From contig QXVZ01032398.1 in the NCBI GenBank assembly GCA_008931825.1, forward strand, positions 1 through 64,000: 64,000 nt of DNA, written 5' to 3'. This document shows, piece after piece, positions 58,401 through 64,000 of the stretch. The notes beneath the pieces are model-generated. The model saw only the letters and a program-made list of their open reading frames with translations, was not told the origin of the DNA and searched no databases. The stretch comes from Phallusia fumigata (taxonomy: Eukaryota > Chordata > Ascidiacea > Phlebobranchia > Ascidiidae). The number at the start of each line of letters is the position of its first letter. The stretch's first letter is position 1. Made by a program: the position numbers and the translations under genes.

Positions 58401-60000
58401 TTCAAAATTTAGAAGTTGAGTAAAAAATACCTTAATCTTTTTGTGCAAAACATGATAATGAACATGAAAATTTTTAACATTTTTACTCTCAGGGTAAATG
58501 AAAAATAAACAACACAATGTTAAAAAGTACCAATGTGCTGTACCTAGTCAGTATGTTGTAAATTTATACCCCTAAAGACCAGTCCTGCCAGATGTAGAGT
58601 CCATTTGCTATCCTACCACCTTTCTGAGTTGTTTAAAAACTATGTACACCCGGGCCATGCAGTATAGCAGCATGTTCCAACCACTGCATGCCTAGCCCTT
58701 GATTTTGCAAGCTATTTTAAAGAAATAAACAACATAAAAGGTTGTAAATGACATTTAATTATATATAACAAGGTATCATTATGCACAACAAAGGGCTATC
58801 TACAATTAAATTTATCTGTTCTTTGGCTAATTTAGTAGTTAACTTTTGCTTGGCTAACCAGTGATGTGGCATTTGGATGGGGACCCATAAATGAATTTTT
58901 AACATTGTTTTAGTGCACCCTAAAGTGTATCATTATACTTGAATGTGTTTCACTTGTCTAAAAGTTGCAATTGCGGCAATGTCACTGACAATAAAACACA
59001 AAATTTAGTGCATTTCTGCAAATATCTAAAAGATTCTGGCACATGCTGACATATAGGTATATTTCTACATATATATATCACCAGCATGGCTGAAGAATTC
59101 ACCTCAATAATGAACAATTACATTGGCACACAAAGTTTGGCACAAAAAACAAACCTATCACTGATACTGGATGCTAAATTTGAAATAAATTTATTATTAT
59201 CAAAAAGGTATTCAACAAAAAAGTAATATAATTTTAGTTAATTTTACATAACTTGTAATTTAATGATTGAGTTAATTGTAACATTATCTGAAGAAAATAG
59301 AACGACACACCGCCATAGGCGCCAACTTTCGAGTTTTTTCGGGCATGCTAAATTATATGGCGTCACAAAATGTTATGCATGACAACAGTCCGCTGTAAAC
59401 TTGGTATTTCTTTCCCGCCAGACTGGCTGTTGTATCACAGACTCACTATGACATCACTATCCCCTTTTCTTCCCTCATGTTTTATGGTTTCTTGCTGGAA
59501 TGCGAACAATTAACCAGTTGTGGGACAATCATGGTGGGAAAAAGTGGGAAAATGGGGAAGCTCCTTCCCGGGAAATTAGTCCTACTCACAGGAAATTTTT
59601 TTGTTTTTATAACATCTATTAGTTTAATATTCCTGTTACATATAGGAACTTTGCAGAAAATTGGTGGGAAATATTTGTTGGCTTCTAGGGAAATTTGCAT
59701 TTTTTCAAACCCTGGAGACAATAATTGTGATTGAGCTCAGTGGCGTTTGTTATGTATGGTTTAAAGTTGAAAAGAATTTCTCAACAGTTAATAACGCATG
59801 ACGAACGTTTGTCAGATTCTTTGGTCAGAAGTTCATGATTACTTAAAATACTGCAACATACTTGGGATGGTTACTTACCTCAACAGTAAACATCCTTCTA
59901 AAGAAGTTGGAAACGAGCATCACCACACTTTTGTGAACTCGAAATTGCTTTCCCTCCGANTCTTTAAACTTTAGTTCACTTTTTATTTCATATCTCGTTA
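49416..60000 (-). CDS. KLHL-2: BTB-BACK-Kelch protein, first exon not found
   Basis: Paralogue of KLHL-1; same inferred role as Cullin-3 adaptor. Exons in transcript order: BTB exon from about 60000 down to 59879 (contains the n at 59960), 58388-58235, 57732-57518, 55244-55101, 54733-54664, 54597-54503, 53238-53040, 52148-52008, 51832-51674, 51105-50961, 49533-49416. Lengths 154, 215, 144, 199, 141 and 159 equal KLHL-1. BTB: GKQFRVHKSVVMLVSNFF, FRRMFTVE, then MKEKYEG with the phi-X-E motif. BACK: SADNCLKLRAYAQRYNL and CEETVFSGIVQWVNHNP. Kelch: FLVIGGEDSEQDCVVYD, VYVIGGAETY, IFVTGGYNNGKKLSSCEKF, LYCIGGWDDSKPLALCEHYD, NLSTVEQYKPEINRWKKV, VEVYNPTLDVWTN. The stop is TAA at 49418-49416. All downstream phases are intact. 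The 5' end is uncertain: sequence above the n is open but does not match KLHL-1 well. Confidence 0.88.
49681..49697. repeat. (TA)n run
   Basis: Short alternating AT tract (ATATATATATATA) in the last intron of KLHL-2. Confidence 0.6.
54880..54960 (-). repeat. R1 tail fragment, inverted (KLHL-2 intron)
   Basis: Reverse-strand match to the R1 tail: CTGCAGGCAGAAATCCATGG, TTAGATTAATTGTAGGGTAC and ATATATGAACAG correspond to the block at 38700-38780. Confidence 0.5.
55590..55930. repeat. SINE-like element (family S1)
   Basis: Left part matches 36625-36800 and right part matches 8745-8960 (CCCCTACCAGAAGC, GTGTCTGTGATTCGACTTT, CCACTGCAGG). GGTTCGAACCC at 55867-55877 fits a pol III B box, but no clear A box precedes it at the usual spacing. 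It lies in the KLHL-2 intron 55245-57517, whose remainder has R1-like fragments near 56060-56290 and AT-rich DNA. Confidence 0.45.
57962..58150 (-). other. Unassigned open frame in a KLHL-2 intron
   Basis: A 60-codon minus-strand frame (starts MQQGSQKSEFGAVLENMTGG) with more G+C than its surroundings; its TAA overlaps an AATAAA. It could be the 3' end of a retroposed sequence. No family recognised and no splice sites that would join it to KLHL-2. Confidence 0.2.
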
Positions 60001-60060
60001 GTACACACATATAAGAGTTGGAAACTGTTTTCAGAAGTTCGCCTTCATGAACGGAAAGTG
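59879..60060 (-). other. KLHL-2 BTB exon interrupted by n at 59960
   Basis: Below the n the frame reads SEGKQFRVHKSVVMLVSNFF. Above it the same frame stays open for about 35 codons (SVHEGELLKTVSNSY, then ELKFKD just before the n). The upper part loosely resembles another BTB piece. No direct repeat flanks this n, unlike the other eight. The true exon boundary cannot be set. Confidence 0.4.
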
Positions 60061-62339
60061 TTTTAGTTCTTCGTCAAAGTTTTTGAAAACCGCATAGGCG
60101 CATAGTGCGTATAATCAAATATTCGAGCCAGATACCCCCCCTGGGGTACAAATTTCTTCAAATTAGACTCATTTTTTTGTATGTGGTGTTTTTCTGATTT
60201 TTGTTTGAAATAATGTTTTAATTTTTGAATTGTTCCGAAATATTAACACATTTTATTTTTGGAAACACTGTTCTGAATAAGCTTTGTTTTCCGTGAAGTG
60301 ACATGTGCTATTATTTCGGCGAAATGACTCTTGTTTACCATGGATGCCAAACCTATTGTCATGGTTGAGCGCTTCTAGTTGTCGCCAGTAAAACTGAATG
60401 CTGCGTAACCCGCTGGACGTCTGATTTTTGTTCCGGTTGCGTAATATTTTACTCGATTTGGCTTTCCCATAAAACTTTATGAGGTATTAGAAACTACCTA
60501 TCCTCCTAGAAGTCGCAGTTAGTTTTCCTGCAGAGGAACTGTTTGTCGTGTTGTTATTAAAGGAAGACTTTGGAGAGGTGGCAAGGTGGAAAGTACAAAA
60601 AAACTTTTTGCTCCCCAGAAAGCACACAAAACTCTCTGGTAGTGGACTGGAAAATGTTCAAATGAGTACGACAGTGAAGAAATATGAAATAGTTTCTCTT
60701 TTTCCTCATGTTTGCACGAGGTGTGAATCTTTTTTTTAATCTTTGGTCACCTTCAAGTTTGACATCCAAGTGTATTTTGCAGTGGTTGCAGTGGTTTCTG
60801 CTGTTTACTATGTAAAAAAATTGATCCCGGCATATACGATTTGTCGAACAAGCACTAATTTAAACAAATGCGATTGTATTAATTTGGAGTTTAGTTGTGC
60901 TATCCTAATGGTAATGCTTAAAACATTTTGCGACCAAAAGCATTTGGCCATGACATCCTAATATCCAAGTAAGTATGAGCGGCGGTGAAATCATTACGTA
61001 GGCGGTGAAAAAAATTTATTTAAATTTTGCCGCAGTCCGGCCAAGCCTGCTTGAAATTCGCACAACAATCGATGAAATGAGCAAGGAGCATCAAAGGATC
61101 AGCTTGAAGCCGGCATTAGGAGTCGCCCTTGAATTCTGTGTCCGACAATTAAAAAAAAACTCAAGCCCCGGAGTAACATTGCACAGAACGTACAAAATCG
61201 ACCGAACAAACTATAAGAAAGCAAGATGCATGAAACATTTAGGAAACAAGCATATCGCGATGTCGCAAAAAACTCTGAACAAGTTTACCTCACGGTCTTC
61301 CACACCTACGTAACACGGGGCCTCTGTAAGTAGGCTACATTAGTAGTTTTGTGTAAGTTTCGGGGCTCAATTTATGTTTGACCGATTCTCAAGTCAAGTC
61401 TCTAGGAGTCCGAGTCTCAAGCGCAAGAAACTTTGGGCGTTTCCAAGCATTATGATTAAAAGCGCTGTTTAAAAATTAAACCAACACTAGTTCATAAAAT
61501 GATTTAAAATTATGAAAACATGTACCACAACTTCACTGCGTAAACAATTGTGGTAAAGTAACTGCATGATACTTATCATTTGGCCCTAAGGTTTCCATTC
61601 ATTTAAAACTAACAACAAGAACGCGTCACTCGGTCGGTTTTAAACAAAAAGAATTTTCGTCGGTTACGACATTTTGAATAAATATTCATATAAAATAGAC
61701 ATCACACATTTGGTGCCACTGCCTCGAGTTTCCACAACATGGTATCATGGGAGTTTTATTTTATTGGCAACGAATTTTAACAAACCTACTATCCGAGTTA
61801 ACTACATACCAATTCCCAAACACAACAAAAGTTAATAAGGCCAGTAACGTATATACCAGTATAGTATATTTTGGCATAACATTAGTGGATTTGCATAGAA
61901 ATGTTAAACACCTTACTAAGAGATTACATGACAACATCAATGCCACACCCAAAACTTTATGAAGCCAATAAATTTAATTGACCAAAAGCATTACAAGCAA
62001 AAACAAGAGATCGTCTCAACATAGTCAATAAAAGAAAATCTTACAAAAACCTTTTTTCCCTGTATCAATAAACAATTTTCACTAAAATCTTGTGGAAGAC
62101 AAACAAATAGTTTAAAACAAAGGCACCATAAAACATTGAATTACAATACCATATCAAAGGACATGATTTACCTAAAAATTATCATCCCTCCTTTTATGTT
62201 ATTCTTTAACTGATTGCACCAACCTTGAATAGCTTCTTGTTTATACACTTTTCCAACAAGTGCCTATTTTTCTATTTCTAAACAGTAATGCAAACTGCAG
62301 CATAGCAAGTGTGTTGAATTTCAAAACAAATATGCACAT
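60061..62339. other. Region between KLHL-2 and KLHL-3
   Basis: No recognised gene. It should hold the KLHL-2 promoter and first exon, which I could not identify. It contains one unassigned open frame at 61005-61313 (separate entry); 61320-62339 is AT-rich without features. Confidence 0.5.
61005..61313 (+). CDS. Hypothetical basic protein or terminal exon, 102 codons
   Basis: Open frame with higher G+C than its flanks. An acceptor (TTGCCGCAG) at about 61024-61032 suggests that, if real, it is a last exon beginning near RPSLLEIRTTIDEMSK. The product is rich in K, R and S (LGVALEFCVRQLKKNSS, KIDRTNYKKARCMKH). No domain recognised, no upstream partner exon found. It could equally be a transposon remnant. 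Confidence 0.22.
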   Translation: MKKIYLNFAAVRPSLLEIRTTIDEMSKEHQRISLKPALGVALEFCVRQLKKNSSPGVTLHRTYKIDRTNYKKARCMKHLGNKHIAMSQKTLNKFTSRSSTPT

Positions 62340-63455
62340 TTAAATTCCAACAACAGCTGCACCATAAACTGGATTTTCAATGTTAAAAACTATTGTCCAA
62401 ACATCTGAAGTTGGATCATAAACTTCTACTGAATTCAAATTTTCTTCACCATCATATCTGCAGAAGAGATGAATAAATAGTTATATGCAACATAATAAAA
62501 TAAAAACTGTTCATTTTAGTGGTTTTCGATGTGTCACTATTTGCTTGGGGTTTATGTTTACATTTATAAAGTTTCATACTTAACACAAAATAAAAAACAA
62601 CAGCTTTACCCTAATGGCATACAATTATCTAAATATGAAGAAAATGTTTACACCATAAAACATTAAAAGGCTTAGCAAGTTCAGAGACAATTTTACAATT
62701 TACAACAGAAACCAGTTGCAAATCTCACCCTCCAATAACAAATATTTTGTTTCCAATTACACAAGCAGATGCATATTCACGTGCATGTTGCAGTGATGCA
62801 ATATTCTCCCATTTGTTTGCCCCAGGGATGTATTTTTCAACTGTTGACAGAGTTGTAAGACCATCTGTACCTCCTGCAACAGAAGCACCAAAAACTTCAC
62901 CCAAATGTGTTTTAGACATCTTAATTTTTGGGATTGTTTATTGAAATTCTTTATGATAGCAGAAATAACATGTTTTAATGGAATATGTACAAGCCAAAAA
63001 TTACCGAATTAAAATCTGTGATAGGCCAAGCCAATACCTTAGGAAGCTTTAGTACTCTAACGCACCTGCCTCCCAGTTAAAAAAAATCACCAAATTTAGG
63101 ACTACCATCTCCTTCAGCCCCTATACCAATAGCAATAACAGAGGTCATTTACCAATAGCATAGATGTTTCCATTCAATACAACACTTGCCAAAAAACTTC
63201 TTGCTTGATTCATCGGTGCAATCTCACTCCATTTTTCACTCGTCATGTCGTAACATTCGCAAGTAATTATTGATTTCCAGTCATCAACATCTCCATCATT
63301 ATTTTCACAGCTGTCATTTTCTTTATCTCCCTCATCACTTTTATCTATGTTATTATCTTCATCTCTCTCATCTACTTCATCGTCTTCACCTTCATCATCA
63401 TCATGTTCATATCTGTCATCATCTATACTTTCACCTCCAATACAATACAGTAAAT
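62340..63455 (-). CDS. KLHL-3: BTB-BACK-Kelch protein, last three exons only; acidic insert in a blade
   Basis: Exons in transcript order: 63455-63153, 62873-62729, 62457-62340; the rest lies beyond the window. Lengths of the last two (145 and 118) equal KLHL-2. Blade 4 starts DLLYCIGGE and resumes at SIITCECYDMTSEKWSEIAP; between them lies an extra 48 residues rich in D and E (63153-63455 is 303 nt against 159 in the paralogues, a difference of exactly 48 codons). Blade 5: LTTLSTVEKYIPGANKWENI and IFVIGG. Last strand: VEVYDPTSDVWTIVFN, stop TAA at 62342-62340. It is intact as far as visible. Same inferred Cullin-3 adaptor role; the insert probably forms a flexible loop on the propeller face. 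Confidence 0.88.
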
Positions 63456-63520
63456 CTGAAAAAAGTATGTTAATTCCAACTGCCAGTTTTTTTTAATTTG
63501 AAATGATATTTTGGGTTAGA

Positions 63521-63801
63521 CCAGTGTTCTGCAACCAGCAGATCCCCAGAAAGATTTTTTGGGTCCACAAGCTTTGTATGCATAAGAATAAAGTAATCTA
63601 GCAAAATGAAAATACCTGCTGTTATGGTCCAACTAAAAAAAGACAACTAATCAAGTGCAACTCTAAAAACCAAGCTACCAGTTATCACAAGATCTAGGCA
63701 TATAAACGAACATGCTTGCCACTGGTTTTATTAAAGGGTTCCAAAGCTTTTAGCCAATTTTTTTAAAAGGTCACTGAAAAGGTGTCATACAAAAACCACT
63801 G
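63521..63801. mobile_element. hAT-like relic in a KLHL-3 intron (tentative)
   Basis: CAGTGTTCTGCAACCAGCAG at the left and ACAAAAACCACTG at the right could be decayed hAT-type ends; AGATCCCCAGAAAGA and TTTTGGGTCCAC follow the usual left-end style. No target duplication seen. 63802-64000 is AT-rich intron with nothing recognised. Confidence 0.35.
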
Positions 63802-64000
63802 AGTTATACAAAAAGGACAGATAGGCTTATTCTAAAAAACATGCTTAATTTTAAAAAACATTTTGCTTCTACAGCCCTGTTTGTATATTTTGAATTTAAT
63901 TGTGATATAAAGTCAAGGGAATTTGATATAACTTGAATTTTAAGTCTCACAGCACTGCAACCAATTTTAGCGAAAATGGTATGACCTGCAACAAGTTAAT

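Noticed and set aside
63270-63473. Histidine/tyrosine-rich + strand frame opposite KLHL-3
   Set aside because: It is the complement of the acidic GAT/GAA tract in the real minus-strand kelch exon.
1-64000. CRISPR array, prophage or bacterial operon
   Set aside because: All recognised genes are spliced animal genes. The only regular tandem repeats are the 21-bp coding heptads and the 129-bp R1 units, which lack spacer structure.

Overview
This AT-rich, intron-dense window is animal nuclear DNA, most likely from a tunicate such as Ciona. That assignment is inferred from short conserved introns, many small DNA-transposon relics, strong allelic divergence at assembly joins, and splice acceptors without an upstream donor just before start codons, as expected for spliced-leader trans-splicing. 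No database search was possible. Nothing bacterial, no CRISPR array and no convincing rRNA or tRNA gene was seen.

Left half (1-36 kb, + strand): three head-to-tail paralogous genes for TRPA-type cation channels, called here TRPA-A (348-6507, 5' end outside the window), TRPA-B (8391-22407) and TRPA-C (24838-36050). They share exon sizes and phases almost base for base. B and C have 20 coding exons and encode about 855 residues: a short polar N-terminus, only about five ankyrin repeats, the TRPA pre-S1 linker, six membrane segments with a TGE-type pore, a TRPA-like post-S6 helix and a C-terminal coiled coil built of 7-residue repeats. TRPA-B as assembled has two single-base insertions in the S3 exon and is broken there.

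Middle (36-39 kb): intergenic DNA dominated by a dispersed repeat family with an internal array of about 129 bp period.

Right half (39-64 kb): three paralogous BTB-BACK-Kelch (KLHL-type) genes, which would act as Cullin-3 ubiquitin-ligase adaptors. KLHL-1 (+, 39494-47620, 541 residues, apparently complete) converges on KLHL-2 (-, 49416 to about 60000, first exon not found). KLHL-3 (-, 62340 to beyond 63455, partial) follows, and its fourth kelch blade carries a 48-residue acidic insert. Exon sizes are again nearly identical among the three.

Assembly: nine single 'n' characters occur. Eight sit between near-identical direct repeats, the signature of two divergent haplotypes placed end to end. 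In two exons, removing one copy plus the n restores exactly the exon length of the paralogue. Apparent exon duplications near 14-15.8 kb, 21.9 kb, 28.8 kb and 44.5 kb should be read as artefacts unless shown otherwise.
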